A DNA stretch of 64,000 nucleotides from NCBI GenBank assembly GCA_963707065.1, contig CAVPPJ010000018.1, positions 434,001 to 498,000 of the forward strand. The letters run 5' to 3'. The DNA comes from Palsa-506 sp963707065. Its GTDB lineage: Bacteria > Actinomycetota > Actinomycetes > Streptosporangiales > Streptosporangiaceae. Under the pieces are notes generated by a model. That model saw nothing but the letters and a program-made list of their open reading frames with translations, ran no database searches and had not been told where the DNA came from. The position numbers were made by a program, and so were the translations under genes. Positions 52,500-60,057 of this stretch are shown piece after piece. Numbering within the stretch: the stretch's first letter is position 1; each line of letters starts with the position of its first letter.

Positions 52500-53408
52500 C
52501 TACCCAGTGCTGTCCTGCGGCTCGGTGCCGTCCTGCGGCCCTGCGCCGTCCTGCGGCCCGGCGCCGTCCTGCGGCCCGGCGACCTGCTGGTTCCGCGAGC
52601 CGCGGAGTTGCTCTACCTCGCCGCGTAGTCCGCGGAACTCATCGGCCAGCGAAGAAAGATCCGGGTGCGTGGCCGCCCACTCCGCCTGACGCGAGGCCTT
52701 GTCGGCGATCAGCTGCTTTTCCTGGTCGCGCAGCCTCGCCGCATTCTCGAACTCCTGGGCATCGACGGCAGCCTCCTTGGCTCGCCGCGCCTGCGCGATC
52801 TCCTGGTCGAGGTCACCCGTGTCCGGCCCGGTGCCCACGCGCTGTTCGATGGCCGACAGGCGCGAGTCGATCGCGCCGAGACGGCCGAGGACCTCAGCAA
52901 GCATGCGATCCCGGCGGCCGGTCCGGCCGGATTCCGGCGCGGCGAGCTCGGCCTCCGGCTCCTCCTTGCTCTGTTGGCCGTGCACCAGCTGGATGACCTG
53001 CTGGCGGACCCGGTTCAGGTCGGCGCCCAGCTTCACCAGCACCTGGGCGGCGACGCCCTCGCCCTCCCGGATCAGCCCCAGCAGGATGTGCTCAGTGCCG
53101 ATGTAGTTATGACCGAGCTGCAGCGCCTCGCGCAGCGACAGCTCCAGCACCTTCTTGGCCCGCGGCGTAAACGGGATATGCCCGGACGGCGCCTGCTGGC
53201 CCTGCCCGATAATCTCCTCCACCTGCTGCCGCACAGCCTCCAGGCTGATCCCGAGCGACTCAAGTGCCTTGGCGGCGACGCCCTCACCCTCATGGATGAG
53301 GCCGAGCAGGATGTGCTCAGTGCCGATGTAGTCGTGGTTGAGCATCCTGGCCTCTTCCTGAGCCAGGACCACAACCCGCCGCGCCCGGTCGGTAAACCTC
53401 TCGAACAT
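52500..53408 (-). CDS. Stand-alone Clp N-terminal domain protein with UVR motif (ClpC-like, no AAA domains)
   Basis: A 302-residue protein. It starts exactly like ClpC (MFERFTDRARRVVVLAQEEA) and has two Clp_N repeats, each with NHDYIGTEHILLGL or HNYIGTEHILLGL. A UVR-type helical hairpin follows (DLDQEIAQARRAKEAAVDAQ, ARLRDQEKQLIADKASRQ). It ends after a GPQDGA repeat tail, without the two AAA+ ATPase modules of ClpC (about 840 residues). Clp_N/UVR parts bind substrates and adaptor proteins, so this may act as an adaptor, decoy or regulator of ClpC rather than an unfoldase. ATG 53408 matches the ClpC N-terminus; the open frame extends 32 codons upstream without support. Confidence 0.85.
   Translation of the reverse strand: MFERFTDRARRVVVLAQEEARMLNHDYIGTEHILLGLIHEGEGVAAKALESLGISLEAVRQQVEEIIGQGQQAPSGHIPFTPRAKKVLELSLREALQLGHNYIGTEHILLGLIREGEGVAAQVLVKLGADLNRVRQQVIQLVHGQQSKEEPEAELAAPESGRTGRRDRMLAEVLGRLGAIDSRLSAIEQRVGTGPDTGDLDQEIAQARRAKEAAVDAQEFENAARLRDQEKQLIADKASRQAEWAATHPDLSSLADEFRGLRGEVEQLRGSRNQQVAGPQDGAGPQDGAGPQDGTEPQDSTG
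52512..52583. repeat. Four 18-bp tandem repeats at the 3' end of the Clp_N gene
   Basis: Units of 18 bp such as GTCCTGCGGCCCGGCGCC start at 52512, 52530, 52548 and 52566. On the coding strand they encode the six-residue repeat GAGPQD of the C-terminal tail. Confidence 0.85.
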
Positions 53409-53562
53409 CTCGTCGCCGCCCTTCTCAGCAGGCACCGCGGCCGCTGCGGAGACTTGACCGGGATAGCCCGGTCCGGCTCCGGCGGACCAGCGGTGACATG
53501 CCAAGAATAGATCTCACCTCAGCCGTTTTCGCCCGCTGCGGGGTAGTGACCTCGCGGCGGGG

Positions 53563-54678
53563 CTACCGTGCCCACTGGTACTCCGTCCCCTGATGGAGCG
53601 CCCGGTAGATCCGGTCACGCAGGGAGTTGGCGGCCTCACTGGTCAGCGTCTTCTCCAGGTCGCGCAGCACCACGCGCAGCAGCAGGTTCCGCTGCCCCGG
53701 CTTCGCCCCGAGGCGGCCGATCGCCGCCGCGGGCAGCTGATCGTAGCCGGTAGCCGATAGCACGCTGATCTCCTCCACGCAGGACGCATCGGCGCCGAGC
53801 GCATCCCGGACCCGGTCGCCAAGAGTTTCCTCGTCGTCGTCACCGGCTACGGCGACCGACAGGTCACGCCTGACCGGGGGCATCGAGGAAACCCGCTGGT
53901 ACCGGGCGAGATCGAGCATCTGGCCCGCGATCCGCGGATCACCGGAGCGGAGCAGCCGGATGTCGGGGATGCCCTTGACCAGCATCAGCAGCCGGTCCAG
54001 GCCCGCGCCGAGGGCGAGCCCGCTGCGGCCGGCCAGCCCGCCGGCGGCGAGCACGGACCGATGGGCGAGGCCGCACTCCCCGACCTCCACCCATCGGTCG
54101 TCCTGGAGCACGTCGACCTGACGGCCGCCGGCGGTGTACGGGTGCGCCCGCGCCTCCTGGCGGTGCGGCAGGCCCGGGGTCAGCGCCTGGAGGACGAGCG
54201 CGATCATCTCGTCCAGGTCGGCGCCGCTCATCGCCCGGCGGGTGATCCGCCACAGGTCGAGCTGATGCGGGCACCCGGTGTGCTGCCAGTCGATCGCGTC
54301 CCGGCGGTACACGATCCCCGGGCAGACCAGGAGCACGTCGTCCCCTGGCTCTGCGGCGAGCTGGCGCAGCGCTGGCGGGATCATGGCGCTCGAGTGGCTG
54401 CGGAGCATCTGGCCGGCCCCGGTGTAGCGGGTGTAGCGCGCCTCTCTGGTGATCGCGCCGGGCGGGTAGCCGAGACGGTCGTAGTTGTCCGCGACCGGCA
54501 CGATGCGCGGACCGCGGCACCAGCGGACCTCGCAGGCCCAGGCGCGGGACAGCGACTCGACGACCCGGTCGATGACGAGCTGGATAGCGTGCGGACCTTC
54601 GGCCGGGTCGGAAAGATCCCGGATGCTGAGGTCGAGCTGCAGCTGCTGAGGGGTGAGATAGGAAACTGGACTGGACAC
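53563..54678 (-). CDS. Single-chain PheRS-like ligase: PheS-type catalytic core plus FDX-ACB domain
   Basis: A 371-residue class II synthetase-like protein that joins a PheS-type core to the FDX-ACB anticodon-binding domain normally found on PheT, the arrangement of mitochondrial PheRS. Motif 2 MLRSHSSAMIPP (91-102), YRRDAIDWQHTG (124-135), VEVGECGLAHRS, motif 3 GAGLDRLLMLVKGIPDIRLL (224-243). The FDX-ACB part starts at about 268 (PPVRRDLSVAV, VVLRDLEKTLTSEAANSLRD). GTG at 54678 has AAGGAG about 6 nt upstream. I recall NCBI naming a family like this PheS-related mystery ligase SrmL; the substrate is unknown. A leaderless leader ORF and competing hairpins precede it. Confidence 0.85.
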   Translation of the reverse strand: MSSPVSYLTPQQLQLDLSIRDLSDPAEGPHAIQLVIDRVVESLSRAWACEVRWCRGPRIVPVADNYDRLGYPPGAITREARYTRYTGAGQMLRSHSSAMIPPALRQLAAEPGDDVLLVCPGIVYRRDAIDWQHTGCPHQLDLWRITRRAMSGADLDEMIALVLQALTPGLPHRQEARAHPYTAGGRQVDVLQDDRWVEVGECGLAHRSVLAAGGLAGRSGLALGAGLDRLLMLVKGIPDIRLLRSGDPRIAGQMLDLARYQRVSSMPPVRRDLSVAVAGDDDEETLGDRVRDALGADASCVEEISVLSATGYDQLPAAAIGRLGAKPGQRNLLLRVVLRDLEKTLTSEAANSLRDRIYRALHQGTEYQWAR

Positions 54679-54701
54679 GGTGACTCCTTGCTCTGGTGAA
54701 C

Positions 54702-54800
54702 CGGCGGGGAGAGTTCCTCCCGGCCCTGGCTCACCTGAGCGGCGTCGCCGTGCTAACGCGGCGCGGCGCCTCCCGGCGGCCCGCTCTGGGCCGGGAGGCG
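54702..54800 (-). promoter_or_regulatory. Alternative hairpins in the leader of the PheRS-like gene
   Basis: On the coding strand, element A (CCTCCCGGCCC at 54798-54788) can pair perfectly over 11 bp with element B (GCCGGGAGGCG at 54777-54767, taking CGCCTCCCGGC) or with element C (GGGCCGGGAGG at 54726-54716). C can also pair with D (CTCCCCGCC near 54712-54704, 8 of 9). Mutually exclusive pairing with a short ORF running into A is the logic of an attenuator. No U-tract is seen, so termination could be hairpin-only or control translational. Confidence 0.6.
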
Positions 54801-54830
54801 AGAAAATCGCCGTGCCAGCAACTCGATCAC
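54753..54830 (-). CDS. Putative leaderless leader peptide upstream of the PheRS-like gene
   Basis: GTG 54830 to TAG 54753 encodes 25 residues beginning MIELLARRFSRLPAQS. A -10-like TAAACT (54843-54838) ends 7 nt before the GTG, so the transcript would be leaderless, the same spacing as before the thrS-type leader peptide. One Phe codon, a rare TTT, lies just before pairing element A. Translation is inferred from position and promoter spacing only. Confidence 0.45.
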   Translation of the reverse strand: MIELLARRFSRLPAQSGPPGGAAPR

Positions 54831-54898
54831 GTCTGCCAGTTTAATCCCCGCGCTGGGCGCGCGGCTAGCCGCGCGCGCCGCAGCCTGCCCGCGGATGG

Positions 54899-56943
54899 CT
54901 AGACGGGGATGCGCCCGGCGATGGTGGTTCCCTGGCCCGGCAGTGAGCGGATCTCGATGGATCCGCCAAGCGCCTCAACACGATCGGCCATGCCCTGCAA
55001 GCCGGAGCCAGCCGCGGTCGCTGCCGAGTCGAATCCGAGGCCGTCATCGGTGACCTCGAAGGACAGGTGGCTGTTCACCGCGGACACCCGCAGCCGGGCC
55101 GAGGCGGCGCCGGCGTACTTGGTGACATTTTGCAGGGCCTCCAGGCAGCAGAAGTAGACGGCCGCCTCGATGTCGGGAGAGTACCTGCCGACGCTCCGGG
55201 TCTCCGTGACCACCGGCACTGGTGATCTCCTGGCCTGCGCCGCCAGCGCGTCGGGCAGGCCCCGGTCGGCGAGCAGCGGCGGTAGATGCCGTGCGCCAGC
55301 TCCCGCAGGTCCCTGGCGGCCTCGCCCGCTTGCGCCTGCAAGTCCCGCAGCGCGCTATGGGCCTGCGCCGGATCCTCATCAATCAGCGAGTCCGCCAGCC
55401 TCAGGTACACCGCCAGCGCCACGAGCTGCTGCTGGGCGCCGTCGTGGATGTTGCGCTCGATCCGCCTGCGCTCGGAATCCTGCGCGGTGACCAGCCGCTG
55501 GCGCGAGCCACGGAGCTCCTCGATCAGCCGGGCATTGCGCAGCACCAGCCCAGCCTGCCCGGCCAGGTCGCGGATGAGCTTGTCCTGGGCGGCGGTCAGC
55601 GGGCTGCCCGGCGGCATCCGCACGATCAGCGCGCCGAGCAGCTGGCCGCGATGCAGCACGGGCACGGCCCGGTCCGCGCCGGGGACCAGGGGCAGGCCGC
55701 CGGCCGATGAGAACGGCAGGCTGGCAGGCGCCGGCGTCTCCCCCGGCCAGTCGGCCGCCCGGTGCAGTTCGGCGCCGAGGGCGAGCCATACCTCGGCGGT
55801 CTGCGCGCCGGTGCCCTGGGCGAGAATCTGCGCCATCCGGCGGGGGACCTCCTCCGTCGCGTAGGCATCGGCCATCCGGCCGGAGAATTCGGCGAGGACC
55901 TCGTACGGCGTGGCGCGCCTGCCGTAGACGATGCGGTTCGCGAGGTGCTGGACCCGCTCGCGGAGTGGCTGGAAGGCTACCGCGATGACGGCCGCCGCGA
56001 TGGCGGCGAGGGCCAGGCTGCCGCGCTGGCCGACCAGTGCCCCGGCGCCGGCCACGGTCGCTGCGTAAATCGCGGTAATGAAGACGGCCAGCGTCCCGAA
56101 CACGATCGTCTTGCTGATGACCAGGTCCAGGTCATACAGGCGGTACTTCAGCACCGCCACCGCGATGGGGATCGGGATCAGCGAGAACAGCGCCAGTGAG
56201 TACCTGCCGTTCCCGAAGATGACGACGATCGAGATCAGCACGGCGGCGATGACCACGGTGACGGTGTAGACGAACCATCTCAGCTGCTGCCGCTCGTCGC
56301 CCCGCGCCCGCCGGAACCGCATGATCAGGGCAACGACGCAGGCCGCCACCACGGTCAGCTGGATGGCGAGGAACGGCGCGGCGACCGCCTGCGCGGCGGA
56401 CTGGCCGGGCAGCAGCGACGGCAGGGCGCGGCGGGGGAAGATGCCGGTCACGTCCGCCGACCAGAGCGCCGCGGTAACCGCGAGCACGCCGTAGACGAAG
56501 GCCCCGTACCACAGCAGCCAGCGCCACCGCGGTGACGGCAGCCTGCCGTCGGGGAACAGCAGCAGAAGCAGCCCGATGACCAGGAACAGCAGGTGCGAGC
56601 CCAGGATCAGGTTCGCCACCCAGGCGGCAAGGGTGCCGAGCGGCAGCGGCCCGGCGGCGCGGGCGAAAGACCGCAGCGCCCAGCCGTCGGTGGCGAGCCC
56701 GATGGCGGCGAAGGGCCCGGACAGCAGCACTATCCAGCCGACCGTGTTCCGCGGCTGGCGCGTGACGATCAGCGCTCCCATGCCGGTGAAGGTGGCGGGC
56801 ATGAGCAGGGATATCGCGGGATAGGTCTGATGCGGCTGCAGGACGATCCAGACGATCAGTGCGGCGGTCACCAGCCCGGCTGTCGCGGCCGCCGCGGTGA
56901 CCGGCGAGCGCAGCGCGATCGCAGGCGCCCGGCCAGGTTTCAT
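54899..56943 (-). pseudogene. NarL-type sensor histidine kinase with one-base frame break
   Basis: From ATG 56943 (GGAGGAG upstream) the frame encodes about eight membrane helices (LVTAALIVWIVLQP ... YSLALFSLIPIPIAVAVLKY), a GAF-like domain and the HisKA_3 phospho-acceptor region IERNIHDGAQQQLVALA, up to ELAHGIY at about 55290. The family then reads PPLLADRGL; here CCGCCGCTGCTC follows TAC one base short and the frame becomes nonsense until 55075. The HATPase part (CLEALQNVTKYAGAASARL N box, DDGLGFD, GSGLQGMADRVEALGG) continues in the next frame to 54899. A single missing C near 55285 explains it. Either a recent pseudogene or a sequencing error; otherwise a complete kinase of about 680 residues. 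Confidence 0.85.
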
Positions 56944-57069
56944 CTGATGCTCCTCCGCTGGAAAAGACTGCTGAGGACATCGTCGGATTGCGGCAGCCGC
57001 CGCCGCGTCCGTCGCCGGGCGGAACATGCGCCCGGGCCGTCCGCCCGGCGGAGGATCCCGGGCGGTTTC

Positions 57070-58278
57070 CTAGCTTGTCTCAGGCCTGGACGTCAGCGGA
57101 TGGTCCCCGGCGGCCGCGTTGACGCCTGCCGGAGCGGGCCGGGCCGGCAGCCGGGCCAGCACCTCCCACCCGCCATCGCTGGCCGGGCCGGCCGTGAGGT
57201 CGCCGCCGCAGGCAGCCGCGCGCTCGCGCAGGCCGGCCAGGCCGCGGCGGCCACCGGTCCGCTCCAGCCCGGACGGCGCGGCCCCCGCAGGCCCGTTCAC
57301 GACACTGATCGTGATGTCCCCGCCCCCGGCCACGATGGTGATACAGACCGGTGCGCCGGGCGCGTGCTTAAGTGCGTTCGTCAGGCTCTCCTGGATCAGC
57401 CGGTACGCGGTTTCGGAGATCGCCGGTGACAGGCCGTCGGCGGAGCCGGTGAACCGGCACGTCACCTGCAGGCCGGTAGCCGCGGCCCTCGCGACAAGCT
57501 CGTCGATCAGCCGCAGGCCGTCCGCGCTGCCCGGATGGGGCCGGTCGCCCAGCAGCTCGACGAGCCGGCTGATCTCGGCCTCGGCCTGCCGGGCGGCCTC
57601 GCCGATGGAGTCGAATGCCTCGGCGGCCAGGGCCGGATCCGTTGCCGCCAGCCGCCGTCCCGCGCTCGCCTGGATCACCATCACGCTGACGCCGTGCGCC
57701 ACGATGTCATGCAGTTCCCGCGCGATCCGCGCCCGCTCGTACCGCACCGACTCCGCCGCGAAGAGCTCGCGCTCGGCTTCCAGTTCGCCGCCGCGGATGG
57801 TGAGCTGCTCGGTGAGCTGATGGCGGGACCGGACGACCAGCCCGGCCGCCCACGGCCCGGCCGTGATGATCACCACGAACGGATTGAACGTGGCCACTGC
57901 AATCTGCAGGCCGGCCCCGAGCAGCACCACCGTGAGCACCGACAGGCCGAGGCGCCGGCTGGCCCCGAGTGAGTAGGCCAGCAGGAAGATGACGACAAAG
58001 ACCAGGCCGAACGGATCACCCGCGCTTGGTCCCGCCCACCCGGCCAGGCCGAGAATGGCGGCCGCTGCCAGGGCGGCCAGCGGCGGGGACGCCCGCCGCA
58101 GGGCCAGGCAGCAGCAGACGCCGGCCGCGCAGGCCGCCTCGAACGGCCGGCCAGATCCGGTCAGCTGGCCGCCGGCGGCCAGCAGGGACAGCAGCAGCGC
58201 GACCAGGATCGCGGCGGCAACGGCGTCGCCGCGCCAGCTATCCAGCGCGTGCCAGCCGCGCACGGCGGTGTCACGCAT
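57070..58278 (-). CDS. NarL-type sensor histidine kinase
   Basis: A 402-residue kinase. Five hydrophobic segments (residues 20-150) are followed by the HisKA_3 motif RARIARELHDIVAHGVSVMV with His190 as phospho-acceptor. The HATPase domain has LIQESLTNALKHAPG (N box) and a short G box region (RRGLAGLRERAAACGG); the first glycine box is weak (VVNGPAG). It overlaps the upstream pseudokinase-like gene by 8 nt. Its natural partner would be the LuxR-type response regulator at 59692, which is damaged. Confidence 0.88.
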   Translation of the reverse strand: MRDTAVRGWHALDSWRGDAVAAAILVALLLSLLAAGGQLTGSGRPFEAACAAGVCCCLALRRASPPLAALAAAAILGLAGWAGPSAGDPFGLVFVVIFLLAYSLGASRRLGLSVLTVVLLGAGLQIAVATFNPFVVIITAGPWAAGLVVRSRHQLTEQLTIRGGELEAERELFAAESVRYERARIARELHDIVAHGVSVMVIQASAGRRLAATDPALAAEAFDSIGEAARQAEAEISRLVELLGDRPHPGSADGLRLIDELVARAAATGLQVTCRFTGSADGLSPAISETAYRLIQESLTNALKHAPGAPVCITIVAGGGDITISVVNGPAGAAPSGLERTGGRRGLAGLRERAAACGGDLTAGPASDGGWEVLARLPARPAPAGVNAAAGDHPLTSRPETS

Positions 58279-59431
58279 GGCGCGGCGTCAGCGGCAGCTG
58301 GACGAGCGCGTCGCACCGGCCGGCCTGGCTCTCGACGCGCAGCGTGCCGCCCAGCAGCGCGGCGCGCTGCCGGACCAGGGCGAAGGCCGTGGCCGGATCA
58401 GCCTCCCTGGTGACCGGCCCGGCGACCCGCAGCTCAAGCGCATCGGGGGTGAACCGCACGAGTACGTCGATGCGGGCCTGCGGGGCGTCCTGCAGGGCCG
58501 CCAGCAGGTGCTCGACGATCCGGTACCCGGACAGCTCGACGCCGCCGGGCAGCGCGCGCGGGCTGCCCTCGACCTGCAGCCGGGCGTCGGCGCTGGTGGC
58601 CCGCTCCAGCAGGCCGGCCAGCTGCGCGAGCACCGGCTGCGGCTCGGTGAGGGACTCTTCCCGCAGCGTGCCGACCACGTGCCGCAGCTGGGACAAGGTG
58701 GCCCGCCCGCTGGTCTCGACAGCGGCGAACGCGCCGTCCGCCGCGGCCGGATCGGTGAAGACCTGCTCGCGGCCCGCGGCGGCGGCCGCGGCCATCCCTT
58801 CGATCCGGTCCCGCAGGAACCTGTCCAGGCCGCCGGCGACCCGCGCGCGGTCGGCCGCCACGGCAAGCTGCGCGGTCTGCTCCCGCTGCTCCCGGAGCTC
58901 GGCGTTCCGGTCGCGGAGCGCCGCGGCCGCGCGGCCGCGGGACCGGACCAGCTGCCCGGCGAGGCAGAATCCCGCCGTCACGGGCAGCCCGGCGACCAGG
59001 AAGACCGGGCCGAGCTGCGGGTCGTAGAACGACTGCGTGACCACCGCGCCGAAGCAGAACGCCGCGCCGGTGGCCAGCCGCCGGCCGCTGCAGCGGGTAC
59101 CCACGAAGAACGCGATGGCGAAAACGGCGGGTAGTGCCGCGCCGCAGCGGACCAGCGGGCCGATGAGCAACTCGCTGCCCACCGCGCCGATGGCCACCGC
59201 GGCGGCGGCGGCGACCGGAGCGCGGCGTTCCCAGGCCACCGGCAGCGTCATGGCCAGTGCCCCGATGGCCGCGACGACGCCGCCGGGCGGATGCTGGGCG
59301 GTCAGCGTCCCGGTGGTCAGGCCGATGATGAGCACGCTCAGGACGCCGGCCAGGATGACATCCCCCCGGCCGACGTCGCGCAGGCCCCACACCGGCGCGT
59401 CGAGCCAGCTGCCCGGACGTATCGGCTTCAC
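58271..59431 (-). CDS. Degenerate NarL-type histidine kinase-like membrane protein
   Basis: A 386-residue protein with the same layout as its neighbour: membrane helices to about 165, a coiled segment, and a kinase-like C-terminus. The phospho-acceptor motif is lost: DRARVAGGLDRFLRD has Asp203 where ARELHD normally supplies His. The N box is lost too (EHLLAALQDAPQ has no Asn), as is the DxGxG loop. It is therefore probably a pseudokinase, perhaps a sensor partner forming heterodimers with the kinase encoded immediately downstream (8-nt overlap). GTG 59431 has GAGGGAGG 6 nt upstream; the longer open frame is unsupported. Confidence 0.8.
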   Translation of the reverse strand: MKPIRPGSWLDAPVWGLRDVGRGDVILAGVLSVLIIGLTTGTLTAQHPPGGVVAAIGALAMTLPVAWERRAPVAAAAAVAIGAVGSELLIGPLVRCGAALPAVFAIAFFVGTRCSGRRLATGAAFCFGAVVTQSFYDPQLGPVFLVAGLPVTAGFCLAGQLVRSRGRAAAALRDRNAELREQREQTAQLAVAADRARVAGGLDRFLRDRIEGMAAAAAAGREQVFTDPAAADGAFAAVETSGRATLSQLRHVVGTLREESLTEPQPVLAQLAGLLERATSADARLQVEGSPRALPGGVELSGYRIVEHLLAALQDAPQARIDVLVRFTPDALELRVAGPVTREADPATAFALVRQRAALLGGTLRVESQAGRCDALVQLPLTPRHA

Positions 59432-59691
59432 GGCGGCCCTCCCTCGGCCGGCACTCCATTGTCGCCCCGCGCAGCCGCCGGTGCCAGGCCCTCGCTGCGC
59501 GCCCACGTTCACCAACCTAGGCAGGCACCGCTGTTCGCGCGTCCGCCGCCAGGACGACCTGCTTGCCCGCCCGTCCGCCGCCAGGGGGACGCCCGGCAGC
59601 CTGGCCCCGGCTAGCATGAGCATCGACCACCTGCGAGAGGCGGACTGTGCCGTGACCAGCACCGCGTGCGCCTGGGGGCCACGCCATCTCG

Positions 59692-60054
59692 GTGGTCATC
59701 GCGGACGACCAGCGGCTGGTCCGGGCCGGTTTCCGCGTCATCCTGGCCAGCGAGCCCGGCATCAGCGTGGTCGGCGAGGCCGCCGACGGCCGGGAAGCCA
59801 TCGAGCTGGTGCGCGCGTTGGCCTCAGCCGTGGTCCTGATGGATATCCGGATGCCGAACATGGACGGCCTGACCGCGGCCCGCCATATCCTCGGCCACTC
59901 TGGCACCCGGGTTCTCGTGCTGACCACCTTCGACGCCGACGAGTACGTCTACAAGACACTCTGGAAGCTAGGGCTCCGTGACCGGGTGCAGGCCGTAGTG
60001 GCCGCCTACGAGTCCGGCCTGGTCGTGCCCGACGAGCGCACTGACCGGGCGTGA
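59692..60054 (+). CDS. LuxR-type response regulator with internal deletion
   Basis: 120 residues. The receiver domain runs normally from VIADDQRLVRAGFRVILAS through the phospho-acceptor VLMDIRMPNMDGLTA to TTFDADEYVYKTL, then jumps directly to WKLGLRDRVQAVVAAYESGL, the last helix of a LuxR DNA-binding domain. About 100 residues (end of receiver, linker, most of the HTH) are missing in frame compared with typical 215-225-residue NarL-type regulators. The start is also uncertain: GTG 59692 is inside strand 1, and a GTG at 59652 is in another frame. Probably a non-functional remnant of the partner of the divergent kinases. Confidence 0.8.
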   Translation: MVIADDQRLVRAGFRVILASEPGISVVGEAADGREAIELVRALASAVVLMDIRMPNMDGLTAARHILGHSGTRVLVLTTFDADEYVYKTLWKLGLRDRVQAVVAAYESGLVVPDERTDRA

Positions 60055-60057
60055 GGC

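Larger units (their letters stand above)
51473..52689 (+). pseudogene. Heptad-repeat coiled-coil protein gene with internal frame change
   Basis: ATG 51473 opens with MIMTQDKARKTAARQRMAET and GEPYSVAMRAV, an N-terminus seen in several actinobacterial small proteins, through TVEEFKAREAADQAERLAG. Near 51775-51795 sense passes to the -1 frame, which encodes five 7-residue repeats (GEWAAAE type) and then a long Glu/Arg/Ala heptad array (ADRAQER, ADLAQER, AEEAQGR, AEEARDR ...) to about 52340, a textbook long coiled coil, then a Pro/Arg-rich tail to 52689. The original frame gives only Arg/Trp/Gly-rich nonsense ending at 52279. The break sits at the edge of a 21-bp tandem repeat. Function unknown; the tail overlaps the convergent Clp_N gene by 190 nt. 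Confidence 0.75.
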
